Below are positions 55,163-64,000 of a stretch of 64,000 nt of DNA, piece by piece. The notes under the pieces are model-generated. The model saw only the letters and a list, made by a program, of their open reading frames with translations. It did not search any database and had not been told where the DNA came from. Made by a program: the position numbers and the translations under genes. Origin of the DNA: Thecaphora thlaspeos (lineage: Eukaryota; Basidiomycota; Ustilaginomycetes; Urocystidales; Glomosporiaceae); assembly GCA_900291925.1 (NCBI GenBank), contig UWYS01000001.1, positions 434,001 through 498,000 of the forward strand, read 5' to 3'. How positions within the stretch are numbered: the first letter of the stretch is position 1; every line of letters begins with the position of its first letter.

Positions 55163-56603
55163 ATGTCTTCCGGCAACAAGGTCTTCGCCCCGGTGATCTT
55201 CTTCATCGTGGCGAGGGAGGCGCTCGAGGCTTCCCTCGTTATCGGCATCCTCTCTGGCATGCTCGAGACCCTCGTCGAAGGCAGCAAGACCGGCCTGGCC
55301 TCGTCCGACAGTCAAGGAAGCGGCGACGAGAACAAGAAGAAACTGATCAAGAAGCTGCGAAAGATCGTGAGTCGACAAGAAAGAAGCGCGCCGCGGTCGA
55401 ATGGCTAGCAACCGTCGATGCTGATCACGTTTCCTCGTCCCACCCTTACCCCACCTCGCAACGCCTCGTCAGATCCTGCTGGGCGCCGCCTGCGGACTGC
55501 TCGTGGCCGCCATCATCGGGTCGGCGTTCCTCGCCATCTTCTACACTCAGACCAACGATCTCTACGGCAAGGCCGAAGAGCTCTGGGAGGGCATCTTTAA
55601 CCTGATCGCCGTCCTGCTGATCACTCCCATGGCCCTCGCGATCCTCCGTGCCAACCAGAGCAAGCAGAAGTGGCACAAGAAGCTCGCCAACGCCTTTGCC
55701 ACAGAAACGCTCGAGGGTTCGAGCTCTTCGCGCCACCAGCCTTCGGTCAGCAGCCAGCATGAAAAGACTATGCCCGACGACGGCGACTCGGACGCCATCG
55801 GTGTGCTTCCGCAGCTCGGTCCCGTCGATCAGCAGGGCGAGTCATCCAAGACGCCTGCCAGCGACTTCAAGTCGGACCCGATGGACAAGGCATTGACCGG
55901 CCGACCCGCAACCCGCGCGCCCGCGATGACGAGGATGGGCAAGCTGCGCGAGCGCCTGACCCGCGGCAACATGGCGCTCTTCACCATTCCCTTTGTCACG
56001 GTGCTGCGAGAGGGCCTCGAGAGCTTCGTCTTCATCGGCGGTGTCTCGCTCTCGCTGCCCGGCAGCTCGATTCCGCTGCCTGCCATCCTCGGCCTGGCCG
56101 TCGGGTTGCTGATCGGCTTCCTCATCTTCCGATCCAACAACATCCTCGGCGTTCGCGCCTTCCTGCTCGGGTCGACGTGCCTCTTGCTGCTGATTGCCGC
56201 TGGCATGGCGTCGCGCTCGGTCTACTACCTGCAGTTCTACCGCTACGTCCAGCTGGTCGGCGACGGGGCGGCCGAGTCCAGATCCGGACCGGGCAGCTAC
56301 AGCTCGTCGGGATACGTCTGGCACTTCAACTACGGCAACCCCGAGGACAAGACGGGGGCGGGCGCGGGCTGGGGCATCCTGAACTCGCTCGTGGGCTGGA
56401 ACAACACGGCGACGTACGGAAGCATCTTTATGTACGTCGGGTACTGGGTGATGGTGACGAATTACCTGATGAGCTGCTGGTGGAAGGAAGGACGAGCGAG
56501 GCTGGTGTGGCGCGGAAAGACGTACTGGGAGAGCGGGAGGGCGGCGGCCGTACGCAAGCAGCGCGAGAGCCGCCGGGCGGAGGTGGCGGCGATTGAGGCC
56601 TAG
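55163..56603 (+). CDS. FTR1: High-affinity iron permease Ftr1
   Basis: Two exons, 55163-55366 and 55473-56603, encode 444 residues. It imports the Fe(III) made by the ferroxidase across the plasma membrane. Both iron-binding RExLE motifs are present: REALE at 18-22 and REGLE at 247-251. The first is a variant of the usual REGLE/RETLE. About seven membrane helices are visible. A hydrophilic loop of roughly 100 residues (about 140-240) carries acid and Ser residues. The C-terminal helix MYVGYWVMVTNYL is followed by a basic tail. The 106-nt intron has a GTGAGT donor and CAG acceptor in phase 0. The start ATG follows the (A/C)CC ATG context. Divergent from FET3. Confidence 0.95.
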
Positions 56604-57232
56604 CTGCGGGGCTTTTGGCGAGGCGATTGCAAGCGTGCGTACCTCGGTCGTAGTTTAGTCCGCTGTAGAGATAGGTCAGCGTCACCACCATCGTATGCGA
56701 GTGCCGTGGGTCGAGGTGGCTCGTCGCGGTCGGCGGGACGGGCGTTGCACGCAAAGCAAGCGCGCTTATCAAAGGAAGTGAAAGAGTAACCGAGTGCGAT
56801 GCTGGACAGAGCGTGGCGATGCCGGATTCGATGGACTGGCAGCTAGAGCATGAGCTGGGAGCGTACACGACGTGACACTGAGCAGTCGCCATGGAAGAGA
56901 CCGACAAGGGCGTCACTTAAGGGGTAGTTAGGGTCTACTGGAACAGGTGGAAGCGACACAAGCGGTGAAGCATCACGCACGGACCTTTTGATTGGCGTTG
57001 TTTCTTGCGCACCTACCACTCTCTATCTCGGCCTTCGGACTTGGCCGGTGCGCGGGGCAAGGGAACGGCGCCCACACTTCCGCCCTCGCTCTTGCACCAC
57101 CACCACTTCCTCCACCTCCACCACCACCTCCTCCTCCTCCTCCTCCTCCGCCATCGCTGCCTTCTGCACCCCACATCACCTCTTCACCCCCTCCCAGCAC
57201 GGCATCCCCTTTCCCCTCGGCTACCCACAACG
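56604..57232. other. Spacer between FTR1 and the deacetylase gene
   Basis: About 630 bp. A CCT/CCA-rich tract at about 57100-57160 probably belongs to the 5' UTR or promoter of the next gene. No other gene seen. Confidence 0.55.
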
Positions 57233-58267
57233 ATGCCCGCCTCCCACTTCAACCCGCACGATCCGCGCGACCTGATCGGCTACGCCGCCAACCCGCCCCA
57301 CCCGCAGTGGCCCAACGACGCGCGCATCGCCCTGTCCTTTGTCCTCAACTACGAAGAGGGCGGCGAGAACACGGCGCTCAACGGCGACGAGTTCTCTGAA
57401 ATGTACCTCACCGAGTATGGCGCCGCCAACGGCAAGCTCCCGCCGTCCTACGTGCGCAACCTCTCGGTCGAGAGCGCCTACGAGTACGGCAGCAAGCGAG
57501 GCTTCTGGCGTATCCTCGACCTCTTCAAACGCAAGGGCTGGTCCTTCACCAGCTGGTCCGTCGGCCGCGCCGTCGAGCACAACCCCGCCGTCGTCCGAGC
57601 CATGGAGGAGGCCGGGTGCGAGGTTGCTTCCCACTCCTACCGCTGGTTCGACCACTCCACCATGCAGCCGGACGAGGAGCGCTCGCAGATCCGCAAGGCC
57701 ATCGACGCCATCAAGAACGCCTCGCCCACGTCGCGCGAGCCGCGCGGCTGGTACACGGGCCGGCAGTCGATCAACACGCGCCACCTCGTCTACCAGACCT
57801 ACAAGCAGCTTGGCCTCCACGGCGAGCTCTACGACTCGGACGCCTACGACGACGATCTCCCCTATTGGGTCCCCGCCCCGGACGGCACAGAGGGCGAGTA
57901 CCTGCTCGTCGTCCCCTACACCCTCGACTGCAACGACATGAAGTTTGCCAACACGCCCGGCTTCATCAACGCCGACACCTTCTCCTCCTACCTCATCGAC
58001 GCCTTCGAGACGCTCGTCAAGGAGACCTACCTCCCCGCCGAGAACCCGATGAGCGTCCCCAAGATGATGACCGTCGGCCTCCACTGCCGCGTCGTCGGTA
58101 GGCCAGGCAGGTTCCCGGGTCTCGAGAAGTTCGTCGAGCACGTGGAAAAGAGGAATAACGAGATGCTGCAGGCAGGCGACGGCAAGGGCGGCGTATGGGT
58201 CGCAACGAGGGAACAGATTGCAAACCACTGGAGAAAGACGCACCCACACCCCGCGCCGAGCAAGTAA
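57233..58267 (+). CDS. Polysaccharide-deacetylase-fold hydrolase, PuuE/allantoinase-like
   Basis: Single exon of 344 residues starting MPASHFNPHDPRDLIGYA. Frame is open upstream, but that part is a low-complexity translation of CCT repeats. The fold is NodB-like and the protein resembles PuuE-type cofactor-independent allantoinases and related fungal proteins: HPQWPNDARIALSFVLNYEEGGE near the N-terminus, FTSWSVGRAVEHNP, and ASHSYRWFDHS (metal or active-site His), then GWYTGRQSINT and LPYWV. Allantoinase opens the hydantoin ring of allantoin in purine degradation, but the substrate of fungal members is not settled and a chitin-oligomer or other amide substrate is possible. No signal peptide, so cytosolic. 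Tail-to-tail with a Dal5-like permease gene, 73 bp apart. Confidence 0.8.
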   Translation: MPASHFNPHDPRDLIGYAANPPHPQWPNDARIALSFVLNYEEGGENTALNGDEFSEMYLTEYGAANGKLPPSYVRNLSVESAYEYGSKRGFWRILDLFKRKGWSFTSWSVGRAVEHNPAVVRAMEEAGCEVASHSYRWFDHSTMQPDEERSQIRKAIDAIKNASPTSREPRGWYTGRQSINTRHLVYQTYKQLGLHGELYDSDAYDDDLPYWVPAPDGTEGEYLLVVPYTLDCNDMKFANTPGFINADTFSSYLIDAFETLVKETYLPAENPMSVPKMMTVGLHCRVVGRPGRFPGLEKFVEHVEKRNNEMLQAGDGKGGVWVATREQIANHWRKTHPHPAPSK

Positions 58268-58340
58268 TCGAGCACCGCATGGAGCGGGAGCGGGATAGGC
58301 ATTCGGCAACGGGCGCTAACATACGAGGGTGCGGCGGCAC

Positions 58341-60504
58341 CTAGATTGTGTACCTAAAGTACGGGCTCTCCTCGCCGCGGAGCAATACATCAATCTTCCT
58401 ACTCTCTGCCTCGTCCAGAATCTCTGCGTCAGTCTCTGCGTACGAGGTTTGGCCCTCGATGGCGCCTCCGCGCTGCCCCACCCTCTGTGCGGCGTCGGGC
58501 GCGCCCTGCTCCCTGTCCCTGCGACGATTGATGTTCCAGAGGTAGGCCGAAGTGCAGGCGGCGAGGAGGGCGCCGAAGAGGAGCAGGCCGCCACTGATCG
58601 ATGTTCCCTTGACGTAGTATGGCTTTTCGTGTGCGGGAAACAGGCGTGTGCCCAACAGCGGTCCACACTGTCCAATCGTGCCAAAGACGGCGAGGCTGAC
58701 GCCCTTTTTCTGCGAGCGTTGGTGGCGGGTGTGGTAGAGAGCCAAGGGGCGGAAAGCGTCAGCGCTCGCAACGCGGTGGGAGGCGAGGAAAGCGAGGCAG
58801 ATGAGTCACTCACGGATTCGCCCGCCTGATTGGTGATCATCCAGATATACAGCATCGATATGCAAGGAAAGATACCGCAAACGACAAGCCATACGCCCGT
58901 GTACCTGGCGGCTGTCGAGGTCTCCGTCGCCAGGACGATGTAGCCCACGCCGGCGACGACGAGGAACCCGGCGACAATGGCACCTCGCACCTGCGCCCTG
59001 TCGCTTACCGCGCAGATTGTGATGGCAAAGATGAATGCCAGAACGTAGGGCGGGGCGCTCAGGCCCTGCGCGTTGATACTCGAGTAGCCCATCTCCTGGA
59101 TGATTGTCGGCAGGTAGACGGGAACGCTGTGCTCAGATGGAAAAGAAATGGAGATGGCGTCAGTGAAGATACCGGCCAGAAACGAGGCCCACACTCCACC
59201 ACTGGGGTACGCACGCAGAATAGCAGACGTTGATAATGAAAAACATAACGGCACTCAGCCACGGTAGCGGATCGCGGAAGGCGTCGGAGGCGTTGCCCCA
59301 GTCGATGAACTCGGTGAATCGGGCCTTGAGCGTCACCGGTCCAGCGACGGCGGTGCGCGGCGGCGGGCGGAAGAGGCGGGCCTCTGCAATCTCGCGCTCG
59401 CGGGCCGTGAGGAACTTGCACGACTGGACGTCGCGAGGAAGGACGTAGAGGGCGACAGGGACGAAGAAGAGCGTCGGAACTCCTTCGATCAGGACTGCGC
59501 TCGATACGTGGATAAAAGACGAGTCGGGTCAGCGAAACGCCCCCTTGCAACGCAGATGGTAGCTGGATCGCAATGCACTCACAGAGAAGCCTCCAGTGCT
59601 CGATCTGGCTGTTGGCGTGGACCAGCCCATACGCAATCGCACCGGCCACGGCCGACGAGACAGCTCCAGCGCTCACGAAGGCGCCAAAGCGGAGCCCCAG
59701 TTCCGTAGCAGGGTAGAAGAAGCTAAAGTAAAGCGCCACGCCAGTGCCATAAGAGGCCTCGGAAGCCCCGAGCACGAACCGGCATGCCATCAGACCGGAC
59801 CAGCTCTGCACTGCCGCCTGGCAGACGCCCGCCACTCCCCAGACGAAGACACAGCAAGTGATCCACACGGGCGGTGAGACGAGCTTGTACCCGAGCAGCA
59901 TGAACTGGAAGAGGATGTAGGCAATGCTGGTGAGGCGGTCGGCATGGAAGAATGATTTATGGTCAGTCGACGACAGCAGGAGAGCAAAGATGACCCTCGC
60001 GGCTGCAATCGGACTCACTAGAAGATAGTGAGGAGCCACTGGTACTGCGAGTCGGTCATGCCAAGATCCTTGACCATGCCGGCCGTCTTGGCGTTGCCGA
60101 TGTTGCTGTTGTCGGAGGGGAGATCGAGTAGCGGGCTACTGGGTCAGAACGAGTCCGTCCATCCTCTGCTGGACCAGTCCGGCCAAACCCACCCACGATC
60201 CAGGAGCGCGACCAAGTAGAGCGCAAATGAGCTGTGAATCACGAGCGCGGAGAGAGCAGCTGTCAGCGACGTATCGACGACAGGCTCGACGAGCGATGGC
60301 GAAAAGAGACACGATTGCTCACACGCTGATGATGCGAGAATCCAGCTTCCGCTTCAGCTTGCGTTCCTCGTCGTCCGTCCACCATCGGGTAAACTTCTTG
60401 CGGATTGCATCGGTGTCGAGCGAGCCCTGGGAGACGTACTGGATATCTGCGTGGTCACTGGCCCTTTCGGAGACGAATGCGGACTTCTGCTCGTCTGCGT
60501 CCAT
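58341..60504 (-). CDS. Major facilitator superfamily anion:cation symporter, Dal5/allantoate permease family
   Basis: Seven exons give 537 residues: 60504-60323, 60231-60193, 60105-60019, 59926-59583, 59494-59215, 59126-58814, 58709-58341. All splices keep phase and rebuild family motifs. These include LLDRGNIGNAKTAGM, LTIFYIAYILFQFM, ACRFVLGASEASYGTGVALYFS, HWRLLFLIEGVPTLFF and SAVPVYLPTIIQEMGYS. About 12 membrane helices are expected, with both termini cytosolic. The family takes up allantoate, ureidosuccinate, nicotinate, pantothenate or similar carboxylates; Dal5 is the archetype. Specificity cannot be read from the sequence. Exon 2 is short (39 nt). The tail-to-tail allantoinase-like gene hints at purine-derived nitrogen. 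Confidence 0.88.
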
Positions 60505-61650
60505 GGCGAACAGCGGGATGCTCGAAAATACGTTGTATGGAGGAGGAAGGGAAAGAGGGACGTGCTGGCGCCGCTGCTTGGCCTCTATATATACATGAAC
60601 AGCGTCGATGAGAGAAGCCGCGACGTGCCAGCGAGTCTGCGAGGCGTAATATAGCCTTCCCGGGAAGTGGGGGCGTATGGTGGGCGTTGCTGTCTGTGAT
60701 TTGTACTGTAGTTACTTTGTATTTGCTTCGGCAGAAAAACAAGGTAGTAATTAGGACGAACTGTAGTGCAGTAGTGTATCCGTTGTGGGTTGCGTCGACC
60801 CACCAACTACATACAGTACTGTACCTCTACCGAAGCACGGTTCGCTTGCCAAACGCATCGGCAAGGATTGGGGAGGGCGAGATTTAGTGTTTGTCACTCT
60901 CTGCGAGCGCCGAACGAGCGTCAGTCTTTGTCTTGTGGCCAGGCCGTGCAGGGTCTGCCAAAGCGGTGGGAATCTTGATACCTCGCAAAAGGTGTTGGCC
61001 AACACGACAGCCTGACAGGTGGCCCCGCTCGACGTGTCGCTCAGGCCAGGATAAGTGCAGCAGCTGCCTGCCTGCTTAGTTTTGTTTTGGCAGGTCGGCC
61101 ACCTCTCGGCATGCAGACCGACCAACGGCAGTGCGCAAGTGCGTCGATGCCGCCGGCCATACCATGTCAGCCCAGGTTCCGTCCTCTTCCCCTCGCTGCC
61201 GGCCGAGAGAGACGACGGTAGGGTACGGTCCGTCCGCCCTGCCCATCCCCACCTGGATTTGGCGCCGCCATATCGACCAAGCACTTACCCTACTTTCCTC
61301 CGGCTTCCTCGCCTACATCGCCTCCTCGAACCCAGCAGAACGGTAGCGTCTGGTATTGGCGGACCCGTGCTGTGCGGCGGACGGCGACTCTGTGGGAACC
61401 TGGAGAATGACCTTGACTCTCATTTTCCCTCTTCTAGGTGACACTACAGTGTACGGAGCAAGTGATCATGTATCTACTTTTGAATCTATGCTGGCAAAAG
61501 GCTCGCATCGCAAGCCCATGCTGAAGGGAGCTGTGAAGGAACGACCTGTTCTGCTGCTCTCGGACCGAACTGTCGGCATAGCGGTCCTTAGTCCGCCAAA
61601 GCGTGTATGTCTTGGTCCACCGACCCGCCTGTCGGCCCGCTGTTATCCAC
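60505..61650. other. Upstream region of the permease / 3' flank of the aminotransferase
   Basis: About 1.1 kb with no recognised gene. It contains the 12-bp palindrome TACAGTACTGTA at 60812-60823, the same core as palindromes near 6.97-8.75 kb. Confidence 0.55.
60812..60823. repeat. 12-bp palindrome TACAGTACTGTA
   Basis: Perfect 12-bp palindrome about 310 bp upstream of the permease start. Confidence 0.7.
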
Positions 61651-63104
61651 TCAGCAGACGTGGCTCCACTGAGGCGACGCGATGATGCCCCACTGCCTTC
61701 CCGTAACCTCGCGGAGCATCGTTCTAGTAAAGAGGTTCATGCCGTCAGATCCGACGGGGATCTTCAGGTCGCTACCTTCGTAGCCGATCCTCTCGACCGA
61801 ACAGACGCACGCAGCGGTGCCAGATCCAAATACCTCGACGATCTCATCCTTCTGCACGGCGGCAACAATCTCACCCATCGTAATTTCGCGCTCGTTGACT
61901 TCGAGCAGCTCGGGCGCAGGGAGGCCTTCCAGCACGACTTCTCCAGCAACGTGCGAGCGGAGGAGCGAGAGGATCGTGTCTCGTGTCACACCGGGAAGGA
62001 TGAGATTGTAGCCATCCAGAGGCGCCGTCGCCACCTCGACTGCAGGACGGGCAAACAAAGGCAGACGAGCAGTGCGGTTGGGAGGTCATCGTCAGCTGCC
62101 GTGTTCGCCGCAGCGTCAAGGAGAATCAATACGCTCAATGAACAGCGACACTCACACTTCTCGCCCTTTCTCCTCACCAGGAAGAAGTTCATGGCTCCAA
62201 CCTCGGTGACCTGCTTCTCGGGCCCGAAGAGCCAGAGTACCTGCTGGTATCCGCGCTTCTGCGCCTCGAGAGCGGGCATAACGGCACCGACGTAGTTGGC
62301 CGCCAGCTTGTAGCACCCTGTTCCACCAGGCCACGCTCGTACTGCATCGGTCGAGGCGAGGAGCGAGACGGGCTTGGCGCCCGCTCCGGCCGTGTAGTAG
62401 TTGCCAACGGGAGAGCAGATGCAGTACAGCATGGCCTCGGTCGGAATGCCCATGTCGAGCGCGTTGGGGGTACCGATCAGCGTGGGCCGAAGGTAGAGGG
62501 TCTGGCCGGCGGCGTGAGGCACATAGTCACGGTCGAGGCGGACCAGCATCTTGATCAGCTTGACAAACTCGTCACCGTTGAAGGTCTGGGAGCCGGGAGC
62601 GAGCGTCGGACACAAAGATGGCGTCAGCATGCAAGTCAAGTCTCGTCGGTGCGGAAAATCGCGGCCGGCGCAGTAGCTCACGGGAAGGCCAGCTCGGGCG
62701 GCGCTGCGGTTCATCCTCTCCATGTTCTTGTCGGGCCTAAACAGACGGATCTTTCCGCTTCCGTCGGACGACCTGTAGGCCTTCATGCCCTCAAAGAGAC
62801 CCGATGCGTAGTGAAGGGCGGGAGCGGCGGGGCTGATGGCGAGGGGGCCATAGGGCTTGATGGCGGGCGCTCCCCAACCTTCCTCCTTGTTCCAGTTGAT
62901 GATGAGCATGTGCGGGGTGAAGGTGCGGCCGAAGGCGAGGTTCTCAAAGTTGGGCTCGGCCGGCGAAGGGTTTCGCTCGATGGTGAGGAGCTCGGCGTCG
63001 ATCTCCTTGAGGTGCGAGACAGCCGAGGGACCGGCGCTCATGGTGGCCTCATTGATGACGACCGAGGCGGTGGCAAAGGCTGCGTTGCTAGTGGGGGCGG
63101 GCAT
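61651..63104 (-). CDS. Branched-chain amino acid aminotransferase (Bat1/Bat2)
   Basis: Three exons, 63104-62682, 62585-62156 and 62039-61651, 413 residues. It transfers the amino group between glutamate and 2-oxo acids of leucine, isoleucine and valine. Fold-type IV features are clear: LHYASGLFEGMKAYR, the RPDKNMERM block, and GGTGCYKLAANYVG with the PLP Lys at about residue 234. APLDGYNLILPGVTRD and FGSGTAACVCSVERIGYEG complete the site. The N-terminus is not rich in Arg, so a mitochondrial presequence is not evident; a cytosolic Bat2-type form is favoured, although a second isoform could use another start. Introns of 96 and 116 nt have GTGAGC and GTGAGT donors. Confidence 0.95.
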
Positions 63105-64000
63105 GCTGGCGGGTAAACGAAGGGACGAGGTGTCGGCGTCGGCGTCGGTGTAAGCAACGATGAAAGGAAAGGGCCGGGTGGACCCTGCGGCGGTCTGCGG
63201 CCTTAGATAGATAGATATAAGGCTAGGGTCTGGAGGGTGTTGTGGGGAGGCGAGAGGAGGCGAGAGGTGACTCGTCTGCGGTGTCCCCTCGGAGGCAGCG
63301 TCCGTCTGTCGGGCGAATCCAAATGTTTCTGTCCTTCCGGCTCGGCTTTTCCGGGGTGGGCTCGCGCCAAACCCGTCCTGCCCAGCGGCCCCCGCGAGCT
63401 TGGCATCACAGGCGCTGGCAGAACGCCATGCCCGTCTCACCGCTGAGCTCTCTTCATCGACGACATCTCATTATCGTTCGGTTTTAGCGGTTGGCGCCGA
63501 AGCAGGGGTTTCCTCCCCTCCTGGCTTCGATAGGCACGCGCACAGCACAAACAGACCGAATGTGCGGTGTTGCGCCTCTCTAGATTCGGTCGTATCCGCT
63601 CCATCTTTCTCAGCTGACCTCGCAGCAAAAGGATAACAGATTCGCCTCAAAATATGACACTGGTCATGCCGATGATAAGACGAAGGCCGACGCCCCATGT
63701 GCTTGCTTATCCGTGCGGTCGGGCCCATCTACATGTTCTTGATTCGTTGCAGGCAGGCAAGATAAAGATGGACCGTCACGCCTTTCGTGCGGCCGTAACG
63801 GATCTCGCTTTATCGAGACCTGGACGTCAAGAAGCCAGTGTGTCGGGCGAGTCGGGCGAGTGAGTTGCTGCTCGTCTGTTCGCGGATCACGTGGGCTGTC
63901 TCTAGGAAGCGCTACGCTGCGCTTTACTGTTCGGCGGTGGTGATGGTGGTGGTGGTGGTCTTGATAGGGATGGAACGCTGGCTTGATGAATGTCACAACG
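63105..64000. other. Right-edge intergenic region
   Basis: Upstream region of the aminotransferase gene. The last 100 bp include a GGT/GAT-rich trinucleotide stretch (about 63937-63960). I see no gene; something may begin beyond the window. Confidence 0.5.

Noticed and set aside
57221..58309. 362-codon frame antisense to the deacetylase gene
   Set aside because: Shadow of the PuuE-like gene; no independent evidence.

Overview
This is nuclear DNA from a basidiomycete fungus, most likely Ustilaginomycotina (smut lineage or a yeast-like relative; inferred from content, not proven). The DNA is GC-rich. Many genes carry short introns of about 50-120 nt with GTGAGT-type donors and CAG acceptors. 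The products are clearly eukaryotic: complex I subunits, MICOS Mic60, APC8, UBR1, a V-ATPase a-subunit and a Fet3/Ftr1 iron system. I worked out exon joins by reading frame, splice consensus and family conservation; every join quoted keeps phase, but none has transcript support. I found no tRNA, rRNA, CRISPR array or intact transposon.

Layout, left to right. At 1-5 kb lie the N-terminus of a probable Prp4-type spliceosomal kinase (runs off the left edge) and a Gac1-type glycogen-targeting subunit of protein phosphatase 1. Then 5.0-11.5 kb is gene-poor, with simple repeats and small GTAC-centred palindromes. At 11.5-18.8 kb a V-ATPase a-subunit is divergent from a T-cell-immunomodulatory-protein-like FG-GAP membrane protein, followed by RNase H2 subunit B. 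At 19.0-24.3 kb is a mitochondrial block: the complex I TYKY subunit and 24 kDa subunit share one intergenic promoter region, and Mic60 follows. At 25-31 kb are an orphan protein with a duplicated EWDW motif, the eight-exon APC8/Cdc23 and the tiny two-exon TMA7. At 32.9-33.9 kb is a formate/nitrite transporter gene broken by two in-frame stops and one frameshift, with a 28-bp perfect palindrome upstream. At 35-43 kb are an orphan single-pass membrane protein, a protein ending in a CaaX box, a mitochondrial RidA protein with a 15-nt micro-exon, and a SET-domain protein with an altered NH motif. At 43.1-50.0 kb is UBR1, the N-degron E3 ligase. At 51-56.6 kb the multicopper ferroxidase (Fet3) and iron permease (Ftr1) are divergent around a 1.9-kb spacer holding three ATCTGATAR elements, the binding consensus of iron-repressing GATA factors. 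At 57-60.5 kb a PuuE/allantoinase-like deacetylase is tail-to-tail with a Dal5-type anion permease. A branched-chain aminotransferase closes the window.

Two gene pairs look functionally coupled: Fet3-Ftr1 (reductive high-affinity iron uptake) and the complex I pair (co-expression of two Fe-S subunits of one enzyme). A third, the deacetylase/permease pair, is a plausible purine- or ureide-nitrogen unit. I see no clearly unprecedented system. The most checkable new points are the transporter pseudogene, the GATA-site cluster, two micro-exons and three orphan proteins.
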